From Sphagnum compactum (Eukaryota > Bryophyta > Sphagnopsida > Sphagnales): a stretch of 64,000 nucleotides of DNA. Made by a program: the position numbers and the translations under genes. Below the pieces are notes generated by a model. The model ran no database searches, had not been told where the DNA came from, and saw only the letters and a list, made by a program, of their open reading frames with translations. This document shows positions 12,741 through 23,815 of the stretch, in pieces (the stretch's first letter is position 1; every line of letters begins with the position of its first letter). The DNA lies in NCBI GenBank assembly GCA_965153455.1, contig OZ234494.1:7998001-8062000 (forward strand), read 5' to 3'.

Positions 12741-13076
12741 GAATGTGTTGTCATGGTTTGTTGTTTTGTTATTGCATAGTTGTGTGAAGAGGAGTTTGAT
12801 GATTTCGACAAGTCCAGGGCCATGGCCATGGCTTTTTTTTCTTTGTTGCGTGCAGAGACACCACCACCACAATTCATCTTCTTTTCATCAGTTGTTGCCT
12901 CCAAAGAATGGTGTTTGGCAGCTGCAACTATTGGTGTGGGTGTTTTAAATTTTCTAGTGCTGGTAAGAAAGTTTAAAATGAACTGTTGGTGGTGGTTTTT
13001 ATTTTGTTTTATGGTTTTTACATTTTAAGGAGATGTAAATTTTTAAAAAAAAGGATTGGTGGAGAAAAACAACAAA

Positions 13077-13290
13077 CCTCAGCTGAATTTGTAGATGGCA
13101 TGGGAGGTGTCATGAATGACGAAGATTTGGAGGGATGGAGATGTAACAATAAGTGAAAGTGAGTGTTGAAGATGTTGGTGCATTGGCTTTAATTGAGATG
13201 AATGAGGAGCAAGCACAAGCAAGTGTTGAGGTTGGAGAAACATCGATAACAAATGTTGTTAGATTGAGTTGACTTGCAATTAAAACTATT
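13077..13290 (+). pseudogene. Decayed coding block of copy A
   Basis: One frame reads AEFVDGMGGVMNDEDLEGW near 13082-13140, and copy B has the related AESTNGMGGILNEGDLNVG on the other strand (22817-22875). Retention of the GMGG core and acidic residues in both copies suggests a once-translated exon. Stops and frame changes follow within about 60 codons in each copy. I recognise no domain. Confidence 0.4.
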
Positions 13291-13847
13291 GAGATGATAA
13301 TTGAACAAGAAAATGTAACTCCTTTTTTAATGCTAGAGCAAGATAATGAAGATGAGCATGTCATAAAGCATGTTGATATTGATGCAAGTGGCATATTGAA
13401 CTTAACTTATAATCTATTGCCCTACCCATCCTTTCTACCTAAGAGGATGGGTGGGTCTTTTTTTGGCAAATTTGCGATTGCAGTACCTTCATTAATTGTG
13501 GTTTTTAAACTTTTGCCCCACCTTCTTTCTCCATGTGAAAAGGTGGGTGTGGCATTTTTTTTTGTTTAAGTTTCTTGGTAATACCTTAAGGCTTTGTAAG
13601 TGATATTGTTCTTTTTAGGGTTAGCATCATTTAATGCAAATTTCAACACTTGGTTCTAACAATACCCTCATCTTGTGTTTCTATTCTTTTATCTCTTTGT
13701 GCAATCCCTTCATCTTTTCTTTTTGAGCTTTTATCTTCCAATGGAATACCCTCATTGTGTGTTGTAATCTTTTATCTATCTATGCACATTTCTAGGAAAC
13801 ATGGTCCAGCATCGTTACACATTTCCACTCAAATCCAATTTGAATGA

Positions 13848-14190
13848 AATGGGACTTGCCCCATTCTACTGTTCATGGACTATAGTGAAAGTGACATGAC
13901 AATGTCACCTTCTTGACTATCTAAGTGGGTGGGGTTCGTGTCATTCCACCATACATAGACTATAGTGGAAGGGGGCTTGTGTTAGTATACAATATATCAA
14001 CTTCTTGACTACTTAAGTGGAATGGGGCTTGTGTTAGTATACAACATATCAACTATAGTGAAACGCACCATGATTATGTCATCTTTTAAATTACATAATT
14101 AAGTGGAATGTGACTCATGTCATTCCACCATATAGGCTTATAATGGAAGGCAATTGTGATATTGCCCATTTCTTGGATGTTTGAGTGGAG
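13848..14190. repeat. Degenerate ~90-bp repeat block
   Basis: The phrases 'gacTATAGTG(G/A)AA', 'CTTCTTGACTA', 'AAGTGGAATG' and 'TCATTCCACCATA' recur three or four times in shuffled, diverged form. I see no coding potential. Confidence 0.5.
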
Positions 14191-15394
14191 GATGAATGGG
14201 CATGTTCACCATTGATTATGTACAAAAATAAATTCTAAATATTTAATTTGCTTATATGTATGTCACATGTAATTATAATTACATACTAGATTCTAATGGA
14301 ACTAAATTGAAACCCAAGAAATCTCAAGTGGATGGGATGGACATATGGGCAAGGTGTCATACAAAATGTGCATTATGTGAAATTTTCCATAGTGCCTTAA
14401 GACCATGTGTAATTTACTCGTGAATGTATTTGTACCATGGAGACTCAAGTGATGCATTTGAAGACATTAATCTAGTCATGAAAAATCTAACATGTATATA
14501 TGGATTCAAACATCATAAAATGATTGAAACCACCATAAACACAATTATATTGGTGAAAACATATATGTATATTATTGTTAAATGGGATGGCCATATAACA
14601 TCAGTGCTACCCCAAATGGACGTTAGATTCACCATTGCATTACTACTAAAAGAAATGCAATGTGTTTCGAGTTACTATCACAAAGTTATGCCTTGATAAG
14701 GGGCTATTGTACTCTATGAATAAGACTTTAGCAAGTTAACAAATAAAAGCTAGAAAAATGACATGCAAGGCAATCTATAGTATGTCAAATAGGGTGCGAA
14801 CAACAACCTCTTTTCATTTAGGCCCAAATAAAACCTTTATTTAAAACCAAATCCAAGTACAATTGTAGCCTCCACTACTAAAATCACTTCTATTACTGGA
14901 ACTACCTTGTTGTAGCCATGTGATTCTACCTCAAGTCTTTTTTCCTTCTCTCACAAACATCCACACATACACAAACACAAACATTTCTTTCTCCCCCTCC
15001 TATCTCCAACTCTAGAATCATATTCCTTCAAGTAGCCATGCACCACCAAGGTAAATGGCGGCTAACACACCATTTCGATCCTATTTGTTCTCCACTTTTC
15101 CCTTCAATTACCGCTACTATAGTAATTATGTCCTAAATTAAGGTAGTTAGGTTGCAAACTCAACCTAAATCCCATTTTTCTTGGTTAAACTCAAACTGTA
15201 CCTAACTCCCACATTATAAAACATTTTAACCTACCACTTGATGGATGAATCAAATCAACCACGACCTAGATCAATGGATAGAATGGCTTTTCAAACATTT
15301 AAATTTAGATCTACTTTTGGTAATTTTGCACTATTAAACTACAATAAATAATAAAAAAACTAACCAAGGGTCCAATAATTCTGCCTTTAACAAT
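14191..15394. other. Non-coding AT-rich DNA
   Basis: I see nothing assignable in this stretch. The 90-codon frame at 14424-14696 shows no motif and has typical random AT-rich composition. Confidence 0.4.
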
Positions 15395-16060
15395 ATGTCA
15401 TTCAACCTCTATCACTAGGACCTAGGTCTTATGTCATTCATTTTCTATCACTAGGACTTCAGTCTACATCAATACAGCCCATGTCATTATGTTGTAATAG
15501 ATCACTAGGGCCTATATCATTAAGGTGTAATATTCAACCTCTGCCATTAAGACCTAAGTCTATATCATTATGTCCTCTTTCATTCATCCTCTATCGCTAG
15601 GACATAGGTTTATATCACTATAACATGTGTCATTCAACCTCTATCATTAAGACCTAGGTTTATATCATTAGGTCTTCTTTCATTCATCCTCTATCATTAT
15701 GACATAGGTCTATATCATTACAACATGTGTCACTCAACCTATGTCACTAAGGTGTAATACATTACCGGTGCCATTAGGGCTTACGCCACATGGGTTTCCT
15801 ACTACATTTGGGCTTAGGGTAATATGTCGTTATGGCCTATGCCAATAAGGCCCATCTCACTCCACCTATGTCACTCAAGTTTACATTTTCACTTGGGTTT
15901 GACCAGTGTTATATGTCATTAAGGCATATGCCAATAAAACCTCACATATGTCATTTATGTCTATGTCATTAAGGCTTGTGTCAATTAGTTTACATTTCAC
16001 TAAGTTTATTTGAGGTTTATGTCATTTAAACCAATTTTATTTCACTCAGGCTTGAGGTCG
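15395..16060. repeat. Degenerate short-motif satellite (TATGTCATT / CTAGGACCTA)
   Basis: The phrases ATGTCATT, CTATCA(C/T)TA(G/A)GACCTAGGT, TATATCATTA and CATTCAACCTCTA recur many times. A clearer ~100-bp higher-order unit runs from about 15540 to 15760. Later copies are more diverged. This looks like an old satellite or internal array of a transposon. Confidence 0.65.
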
Positions 16061-17134
16061 AATCACTTACAACTAGTCTTAATGCCATAGACTCTACTTG
16101 TCATATATGCTAGCCCTCTATTTTGAAATTTGCTAAAAACATGTTCAAACATGCACATGGACCCTTTAGATCAAATGGTACCTTTGATATTCATGCCTAC
16201 ACATTACACCTCTTCTTCCACCTTATGTGTTGCTCCTTTGAACCCCAATCAATCACAACATGTAATGACATTTTAGAACTTCCCACAACAAGACATTAAA
16301 TATTGAACCTTGGGATGAAATTCCAAGTCTTATGAATTCAAAACTTTATAATGTTATGTGGACATGTGAATGTGCATAATTTGTAATAAGCTAACAATTC
16401 CCATTAAACAATCTGGTTACATCATCTACAATTACAATTCCATGAAACATGTTAATGGCATTTACCTTAAAGTTACAAGATCCTATACCTTTCCATGAAT
16501 GACACACATACTTGAACTTTCTCAATTGGCATTTGGAGTCCAAAGGTAATGAACATTTGCATCCCACATTTGTATGGGATAATTCTCCATATGTGCACCT
16601 AGGATCATTTGTATGTTGTGAGCCATGGATTATAGCTCAACAAATAGTTAAACTTTAGTTCCATAAATTTCCTTAGTACTAATGATTTGAATGCTTATAA
16701 ACCTTCAAGTAGTGATTATTAATAGTTGAATTAGCTTTTGTGATATTTCTAGGCATAGAGTACTCTTTATTTCAGTTGATGTAACGCTTAATTAGTTTAG
16801 GACCTAGTAAACCTTTAAAAGTGCATTGTCCTTTTTTATGTTGTGGAGAAGGGAAAAGGGATGTAAAATTAGATGGGATTTATTGATATATTGGGAATAC
16901 AAGCCCATAATTAACAATAACATTTCACCATGACAATGTTAAGTTAGTCTATAGAATGACCTTCAAGCACTAATGATGTACTTGTAAGATTTTAGGATGT
17001 AGTCCTATTACATCTTTATTTAGTTCTCACTCTATCAGATTCTTAAATACAATCAAAATCAAGCTTAAGTATTAACATTTCCGCCTGAGTAGCCTCAGGT
17101 GAATTACAACTGAATAACTGACTTAAAGGATAGA
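16061..17134. other. Non-coding AT-rich DNA
   Basis: No gene is visible. Near its right end is a short imperfect inverted repeat, CCTGAG-tag-CCTCAGG (about 17084-17099). It lies in the presumed 3' flank of the minus-strand ORF that follows. Confidence 0.4.
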
Positions 17135-17548
17135 TCACAGTTGTAAAAAATCTAGGATGCGGCGAATGGTGCAAGCGAGGTACTCGGCTCGATGCTCCAG
17201 GGGAAGTGGGTTGATCGGGCCTCGTAGCCAACGATAATGGCCATCACCGGGAACCCACGTTCGACAATGGAGATGGACATCATCATCTTCGCACTGGCAC
17301 TTTTCAAACCTTTCTGGCGCGGCTCCACGAGCAGGAACAAACTCTAAATAAATTGCTAAAGCATGTGGGTTAGGAGACAATCGACGATCCCATACTGAAC
17401 GATCGACTCGAGTGCGCACCACTCTCCTGGGCGGTTCTTCTTCGCGCGGCCGTTGAGAAACATTCAAGTCGAGCGATGCTTCTTCAAGCTCTTCTTGTTG
17501 TACGGGTGCGACTGGAGGATTTGAAGGCGTAGCGTCATCGTCCGCCAT
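17135..17548 (-). CDS. Uncharacterised 137-aa protein in a GC-rich island
   Basis: The ATG at 17548 lies shortly after a good 3' splice site on the minus strand (TTGTTGATGCAG), so this is probably the coding exon of a gene with an upstream untranslated exon. The protein starts MADDDATPSNPPVAPVQQEE and has an acidic, Pro-rich N-terminus with ASLDLNV, which resembles an EAR-type LxLxL repression motif. An Arg-rich stretch follows (RRVVRTRVDRSVWDRR). The C-terminal half has three cysteines and a histidine (KCQC...HLHC) and ends RRILDFLQL. The base composition is clearly more GC-rich than the flanking kilobases, which supports real coding sequence or recent arrival, perhaps carried by a transposon. 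I recognise no family, and the EAR resemblance is weak evidence of function. Confidence 0.45.
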   Translation of the reverse strand: MADDDATPSNPPVAPVQQEELEEASLDLNVSQRPREEEPPRRVVRTRVDRSVWDRRLSPNPHALAIYLEFVPARGAAPERFEKCQCEDDDVHLHCRTWVPGDGHYRWLRGPINPLPLEHRAEYLACTIRRILDFLQL

Positions 17549-18461
17549 GACTAATTGCACCTGCATCAACAAAAACCAAGAAGGTAGTACAAACAAGGTG
17601 GTACTTGCGTTCAAAAGGGGTCGAGGCCTTTTTATTTAACAAATTAGGGTAGGCGTAAGGTGTGGGAGTGACGGCAGAACCTCATGAAAACTCGAACACC
17701 CTAGATCTAAGGGATTCATCAAACCCTAAATTCAACGGTGGATCTAGAAGTATGTGAGAGTTTTTTTTTTGTGATGCAAATTGTAATTCCAATTTATTAT
17801 GTACTACATAGTTAATTAGTGCATAGTAAAGTAAATAGGTAGGGAATATCAAAGGAGTAAATGTTACACGGAAATGTTACTTCAACCATTGAATTAGTTA
17901 AGTAAGAACTCAAGGACTCTTCTTTGTTACTACCGATAAATTATCCTAGTAGTTAATTACTTGAAGTAATTAGGATGAAGAAGTAGGATGTGAGGGTCAA
18001 CGGACGGAAAGATAAGGATCAAGCTCAAGAGACCTCATCAAAATATCCAAGATAAGGGGGAGGTTGGATCCTCCAATCCCATTAGTCATGAAGATTGTCA
18101 TCCTCTTTGATTGGAGGATGGAATATCTTTTGTGTTTCATTGGGCCCAAGGATTCTCATCCTAATTTCAATTGGATGGCAATTCATTCTCAAATTCTCAT
18201 TGGCCCTTGAAGGATGAGGAGGCCATTGATTGGTGCAAAAGGATTTCGAAGCTTTCATTGGACAAGGGGAACAAGCTCAAGGAAGGTCATGGAGGCTTGC
18301 CAAAGAGAGGACTTTTTGTGTATGTGAAAAAGAAATAAAAAGAAGGAAGGAGAATGAGTGTGAGGAAGATTATTTTTTAGTTCTTATGTGTGGAGAGGTG
18401 CTCATGGGAAGTGTGTGTGTAAGGATTAAGCATGAAAGGAACTTGTGTAGCAAGTGCTTGT
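17549..18461 (-). promoter_or_regulatory. Presumed 5' region of the 137-aa gene, merging into repeats
   Basis: On the minus strand the segment just upstream has a splice-acceptor-like end at about 17553 and a leader-like stretch with GGGTTTGATGAATCCC and CTAGGGTGTTCG. No TATA box is certain. From about 18000 leftwards to 18461 the sequence is repetitive (TTGGAGGATG / GGATTCTCATCC motifs). The 106-codon plus-strand frame at 18230-18550 overlaps the direct repeat and is not supported. Confidence 0.3.
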
Positions 18462-18832
18462 GGCAAAGCCTCTGGACTTTTGGTTCAATTAGTTGTTTCT
18501 CTCAAATCCACCGTTGGATTTGTGTCAAATTTGAATCAGTTTTAGCTTAGAAGGTGTAGAAGGCCCTCCCAAAAATTCAGCTTGATCGGGCTTTTTGTAA
18601 GGGAGCTACGCGGGTTGGAAGTAGAGGGGGTTGTAGTGGGGTTCATGGAATGATTTCCATGGCAAAGCCTCTGGACTTTTGGTTCAATTAGTTGTTTCTC
18701 TCAAATCCACCGTTGGATTTGTGTCAAATTTGAACCAGTTTTAGCTTAGAAGGTGTAAAAGGCCCTCCCAAAAATTCGGCTTGATCGGGCTTTTTGTAAG
18801 GGAGCTACATTAGTTGGAAGTAGAGGGGGTTG
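18462..18832. repeat. 172-bp direct repeat, two copies 27 bp apart
   Basis: Copy 1 (18462-18633) and copy 2 (18661-18832) both begin GGCAAAGCCTCTGGACTTTT and end GTAGAGGGGGTTG. They are identical except for a few substitutions, so the duplication is recent. It may be part of an LTR or an unequal crossing-over product. Confidence 0.9.
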
Positions 18833-19299
18833 AATTATCTGTTTTTTCCTCAAACTAGGCAAGTGGCTCCTAGCTCCGAGGCTTAACTCTTGATCAAAAA
18901 CATAAAATAAAAACTTATGAAATTTGTTTAAACATGGCTCCTTTTATATTAGCTTCCAACTCCAATGCATGTTAGATTAGGATGTTGTATGTAGTTGTTA
19001 TGACGAACGGAATGGAAGGTTTCAAACCATCGAACATGACATTGAAATGAACATCAACATACGGCTCCTCAATATTCCATCATGATGAGTTACAATTCCC
19101 TCACGATGTTTTGTAGCTTCAATTTGGACACAACACATTAGATTTTTGGTGAATTTCATTACTTACCTCGAACCACCTTACTTGTTAGACTACACTACAT
19201 AGTAGTTCCACTTCCAACCGGGTTTTTATTGTGAGTGCATATCTTAGTGATGAAGGTGTGCAATAATTCCTCACATATGTCACTTGTGTCAAAACAATA
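18833..19299. other. Non-coding DNA left of copy B
   Basis: No supported feature is visible here. The left limit of copy B may lie within this interval. Confidence 0.3.
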
Positions 19300-20870
19300 A
19301 GATTTATGTTCATTTCCATATGTTTAACAACACCTTGCAACACATATTACACTAGGTTGGTGCATGGAATAATTTTATAGGAGTGACCTCTAAAGTCATT
19401 AATAATGTCATATCTAGGATAAAATCATCATTAATCCCACCACTTAATATTGAACATGGCCCTTACTACACCCTACCATGATAAATGATAGTGTCAATCA
19501 ATCTATAAAATTAAAGTGTGAAAATTATAATATGCCAAACATTAAACCAAAATATCAATAAGGGGGAAATGGAAATGCCAAATTGACCATTCCATTCGTT
19601 TATATCCTAAAGAATGATTCCCTAGGGCTTGTAGCTAGTGGTTTTGGCATGCATGGTGGTTGTGCAATGATGTGTCCTTTGCCATAGGACCTCAACACTA
19701 GGAACATCCAAAACCACTACCAAACCACTATAGTGGGATAGGTGCATTCCACTCAAAATTTGAGTTGAATGGTTAGTGATTGGGATCACTTCCACTAGTA
19801 GGGCAGGGGTGCATTAATTTTAAAATCCTAATTTTTTGAAGTTTCATACCTTGTAAATGGTGTTGGTAACATTTGCTTCTTATTGCTTTGTGTGCCACAA
19901 ATGTGCCACTTCCTCTTGAGGTGCAACATTATATATACAATCAAATAATAGGTAAAATAAAATAAAATAACACATCAATATCTAATACTCTACCTTAAAA
20001 AAAAAATAGTAACATTACATTAACAAGCATAACAATGGTTGCATTTCCTAGTTTGGTTGTTTAGGCCAAAGAAGAGGTGGTTTGATTAGTGAACATTTGA
20101 TTTAAGTTCATTTTCAGATGCATTTGAAACAACACATTGCAACACATACATTAGGTTGGTGCATGGAATAAGGACATATTAAAATTTATCCCAATCATTT
20201 AAAGTTGCATACCTTGTAAATGACCAAATTCTAACATTTGTTTTTGATTCCTTGATGTGCCACATATTTGCCACTTCCTCTTGAAGTGCAACATTATGAG
20301 TAAAATCTACAAAGAGGTCAAAACAACATAATAACAACAATAACAACATCAATATCTGGTATTTTAATTTACAAAATAAAGTAATAACATTACATTAGCA
20401 TGTGTATCAATGGCTACTTTTTACTGATTTGGTTGTTTGGGGCAAAGAAGAAGTGGTTTGATTAATGAACACTCAATTTATGTTCATCTTCAGATTCTTC
20501 GATAACACATTGTGCAACATATACATATTATGTTTGTGCATGGTATAAGAACATACTAAAATTCATCCCAATTGTTTTAAGTTGCATACCTTGTAAATGA
20601 CCAAATGCCAACATTTGCTTTTGATTCTTTTGTGTGCCACAAATCTACCACTTCTTTTTGAGGTGAAACATTATAAGTAGAATTTACAAATATGTGAAAA
20701 CAACTTAATAACAACAATGACAACAGCAATACCCAATATTTAACTTACAAAATAAAGTAATCTCATTACATTAGCAAGTGTAGCAATGGCTACCTTATTT
20801 GGTTTTTTAGGGCAAAGAAAAAGGTGGTTTGACTACTGAACATTTGATTTAAGTTCATTTATTCAATTTT
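19300..20870 (-). repeat. ~370-bp tandem cassettes, three and a part, each with a 94-nt exon-like core
   Basis: Units begin with GGTTTGATTAxTGAACA-type sequence near 20083, 20456 and 20826. An earlier copy from about 19300 is interrupted by an insertion. Each unit contains, on the minus strand, a segment reading NVAPQEEVAHLWHTKESKANV-like peptide followed by IWSFT. It ends at a donor ACAAG|GTATG (exon ends at 20590, 20213 and 19850). The middle copy has an AG acceptor (exon 20306-20213, 94 nt). In the copy at 20683-20590 that AG is AA, and the leftmost copy has an internal stop. The peptide is conserved between copies, which suggests exon duplication before decay. Confidence 0.6.
19378..19814. 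mobile_element. 437-bp insertion with perfect 8-bp target duplication
   Basis: The octamer TAATTTTA occurs at 19370-19377 and again at 19815-19822, exactly bracketing extra sequence absent from the sister cassettes at 20086-20458 and 20459-20830. An 8-bp duplication is typical of hAT (and P) elements. The ends (TAGGAGTGACC... and ...GGGCAGGGGTGCAT) show no clear terminal inverted repeat, so the superfamily is uncertain. It has no coding capacity. Confidence 0.6.
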
Positions 20871-21664
20871 TTTGAAAAGGTGGTTGAAAAGGTGAATTTT
20901 TTTTAATAATTTCATTAAGCATGCATATAACAATGTGCAAAAATGTATTTTTAACCATTAACACAAGATGGTGTAAAATGAAAATAAAATGCCTTAAACA
21001 AAAAAATATGGGTGACGTGTTACAAAAATGTGCCAAAAATGCCCAAGTCCAAAACAACCCCACCTCAAAATGGGGAACATGTCATAATGGTAAATATGTG
21101 ATTGCCTCAAAAATAAATTGTTATCTTAACATCTTGAAGTCCAAAACAACATCTTAATCAAAATGGGGATAAATTATGGGTTATCTATGTCAACACTAGA
21201 GGGGGATGGGATCCCATTGGCCTTCTTATATCGCACTGATGTAACCTTTGCATCTTGGGCATGTCGATACATAAAAATATTTTGCAATTAACCAATGTTA
21301 CCTACATAGCATTGGCCAAAAACACCTCCTTAATGTTGCCTCCAACCTTAAAATAAACAACACAATATAATAATATTACATATAAAACCTAAAACTTGAA
21401 ATTCAAATAAAATGGAATATGGCATTGTTAGAATTTACCAACCATGAATCATTTTTTATTCATGATATTGCGTAAGAAGGCCAATCTCCTTATGTCACAT
21501 CGTTTCATTAGATGCAGACTTCAAGTTTTGTTCCATCCAAACACTCAAATTGCATACTTGGTTCGAATCGTTCAAATCACAACTTCAAGGTCCTCATCAC
21601 ATTCTAGCTTGGCTTGCATGTTGAAATGGATAGACCCCACACCCCATGTAATCATGCCAATAAA
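20871..21664 (-). other. Intron-like interior of copy B
   Basis: No convincing coding sequence is visible between the zinc-finger exon and the cassettes. The stretch is AT-rich with a pair of 'GAAGTCCAAAACAACATCTT / AAGTCCAAAACAACCCCACC' segments. Confidence 0.35.
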
Positions 21665-22060
21665 TTAAAGAATGTGGTTAGAAGCTAGTTTAATAATTGT
21701 AGGCTTAGGAACCTTAGGTGTGTATTGTAAAACAACTTGGAGTCTATCCCATTTTATGTTTATGTGCCTCTTAGCCTTAGCAATTGCCTTTTGTTCATTG
21801 TGATCAAATTGGGCCAAAAGGTTGCTTAAGACCCGCACATTCATGGCCGTGTGATTTTGATGCTTCAAGCCCTTTTCTCGAGTAGATGGGCATCCGGGCT
21901 TGCCTAGTTCCATAATCACATTGTGTTGCACTCACAAATGCCATACCAAATTGTACTTGGTGGTGTAGGTCACATTGCACCCATGAACTTTACAAGCAAA
22001 TTTTGCACCATCCTTTGCCCAATGTACACCCTCTAGGGCAATTGGGGGTTGGACAACCAC
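21665..22060 (-). pseudogene. C2H2-type zinc-finger exon of copy B, one in-frame stop
   Basis: A strong 3' splice site (pyrimidine-rich, TTTCAG at 22068-22063) opens an exon. Its second-phase frame reads VVVQPPIALEGVHWAKDGAK and then FACKVHGCNVTYTTKYNLVW-HL. This gives C-x4-C-x12-H spacing followed by a further His after four residues, a TFIIIA-like C2H2 finger (CKVHGC...YNLVWH). A TGA at 21932-21934 falls between the two histidines. The frame stays open downstream for about 88 codons to a stop at 21665, and this tail is rich in basic residues (NEQKAIAKAKRHINIKWDR). The stop makes this copy probably non-functional. The finger probably served nucleic-acid binding by the element's protein. The tail matches no family I know. 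Confidence 0.55.
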
Positions 22061-22299
22061 ATCTGAAACCAAAATAACAAAAGAAAAAAAACCTAATGTG
22101 AGAATTAACATTCTGGATGAAAGTTAGCTCATACATGATGAAGGTATTGCATAGTAAGATAAAAGATAAAAAGAAAGGATGAGGGTAATGCATAAAAAGA
22201 TCAAAGATCAAAGATCAAATGGTAAAGATGAGGGTATTGCACAAAGAGATAAAAGATTATAAACACAACCTCATATTGCAAGAAACTAGTGTTCAAAAT

Positions 22300-22890
22300 T
22301 GAACAAAATGAAGCTAATCCTAGAATAAACAATACGACTTACAAAGCCTTGAGGTATTGCCTAGAAACTTTGAACCAAAAAGATGCCCCACCCACCCTAT
22401 CACATGGAAAAGGAAGGTGGGGCAAAGGTTTAAAAAACACAATTAATGAAGGTATCGCAATCACAAATATGACAAAAAAAAACCCCACCCATCCTCTCCA
22501 CTTGAAAGGATGGATGGGGCAATAAATTACAATAAATGAAGTTCAATATGTCACCTCCATCATTATGTGCATGAGGTTCAACATCCTCATGTTTGTATTT
22601 TTTTATTCTAACACTAGAGTAGGAACTACATTTTCTTATTCCTTTATCATCAAAATAGTTTTCTCCAAATCCACCACAATTCTATCAACATCTCCCATAG
22701 ATGTTTCCCCAATGTCTTCACCCATTTGCAATTACTCCTCAAATAATCTCATTTGGAGCCAATGCAACCACATCTTCAACACCTTCTTATGCTTACTATC
22801 CCATCACCCCTACATTTAAATCTCCTTCATTCAGGATACCTCCCATGCCATTTGTAGATTCAGCTAAGGTTATTAATTTGTTGCACCATT
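22300..22890 (-). pseudogene. Decayed coding block of copy B (homologous to 13060-13640)
   Basis: The reverse complement aligns with copy A through the GMGG block and through the paired CCCCACC...GGTGGGG segments at 22384-22425 and 22490-22520. One frame reads SKENKEWCNKLITLAESTNG then MGGILNEGDLNVG before stops. No domain is recognised. Confidence 0.4.
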
Positions 22891-23104
22891 CTTTGTTTTC
22901 TTTTGAGTTTGCATCTAACAAAAAACATTAACAACACAAAAATAAATAAAAAATTGTAGCAAAAAAACAAAACTAGCACCAACGCAACTAGCACCAACAC
23001 TAGCACTAACATTACACCAACAACCAAAATCATTGTTTTTCATCCTCCTTGTGCTTGTAAAACAATGCCACAACAATGTTGAATAATGTAGTTATTCATT
23101 GTCG

Positions 23105-23815
23105 ATATTTCACACTTGTAAGATCACACTAAAATGACAATGAGCAGCGCAGTTGGTCGTCATCATTTTTTCGCTTTTACAAAACCACACCACAATGACA
23201 ATGAGCAACATAGCTGCTCATCGTCATTTTTTTCGTTTACAAGACCACACCAAAATGACAACGAGGAACTACACCGCTTGTCATTGTTTTTTGGGTCTTG
23301 CAAAACCACCCTACAATGAAGACAAGCATGTAATTGCTCATTGTTGTTTTTTCGCGCCTACAAAACAACAAAAGACCATAAGAAGAGGACAACAATGACA
23401 CCGTTGTCATCGTTTTCTTATGGTTTGTTATTATGAAAAGGATGACAAACCTGTCATTGTCATCATCTTCGTAGTAGAAGAGTAGAAGAAGAAAACAACA
23501 ATAGTGCACGTCATCATTGTTTTCTTCACAACAAAAGGCCATAAGAAGAAGATGGCGACAATGCAGTCATTGTCCTCTTCACAATAGAAGAACATAAAAA
23601 GAAATCGACAACAACGTGCACCGTTGTCATCTTCTTTGCAACAAAAAAACATAAGAAGTGGACAACGATGGTGTCGTCGTTGTCCTCTTCATTGTAGAAG
23701 AACAGAGGAAGACAATGACAACATGTGCTGTCATCGTTTTTTCACAATAGAAAACCATATGAAGAGGATGATGACAAGCCTAACTCATCATCGTCTCTCT
23801 AGGCAAGAATAGTAA
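23105..23815 (-). repeat. ~60-bp hairpin minisatellites of copy B
   Basis: The first sub-array (about 23112-23360) has four units of about 60 bp with ACAAAACCACACCACAATGACAATGAG and GCTCATCGTCATTTTTTCG. The second (about 23360-23815) has units such as GGACAACGATGGTGTCGTCG followed by TTGTCC, each nearly self-complementary. The position corresponds to the ~140-bp array in copy A but the unit differs, so the arrays have evolved independently since the copies separated. Confidence 0.7.

Larger units (their letters stand above)
10628..13640 (+). mobile_element. Spliced repeat element, copy A (+), inverted partner of 19300-24398
   Basis: The left end matches the reverse complement of the right end of copy B (24270-24398), with about five differences over roughly 95 bases. 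The shared order continues: T-rich and C-rich leader, CTACCTAC-rich pyrimidine tract, an AGCTT-rich leader exon, and a splice donor AAG|GTAAGCTCCC (GT at 11100). A GA/CA-rich minisatellite follows (11130-12575), then a coding-like block containing GMGG (13080-13640) and a motif with TGTGCAAT(A/C)CC. Two copies with the same exon and intron features show a mobile or segmentally copied transcription unit. The right boundary in copy A is unclear because homology to copy B fades after about 13640. I cannot assign a superfamily, as no transposase or reverse transcriptase is visible in either copy. Confidence 0.65.

Noticed and set aside
12574-12745. Palindrome first read as a pre-microRNA-like hairpin
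   Set aside because: The arms start exactly at CACTA and sit in a broken repeat unit with near-matching 3-bp flanks, so a CACTA MITE explains them better.
18230-18550. 106-codon plus-strand frame
   Set aside because: Its 3' part overlaps the 172-bp direct repeat and there is no recognisable motif.
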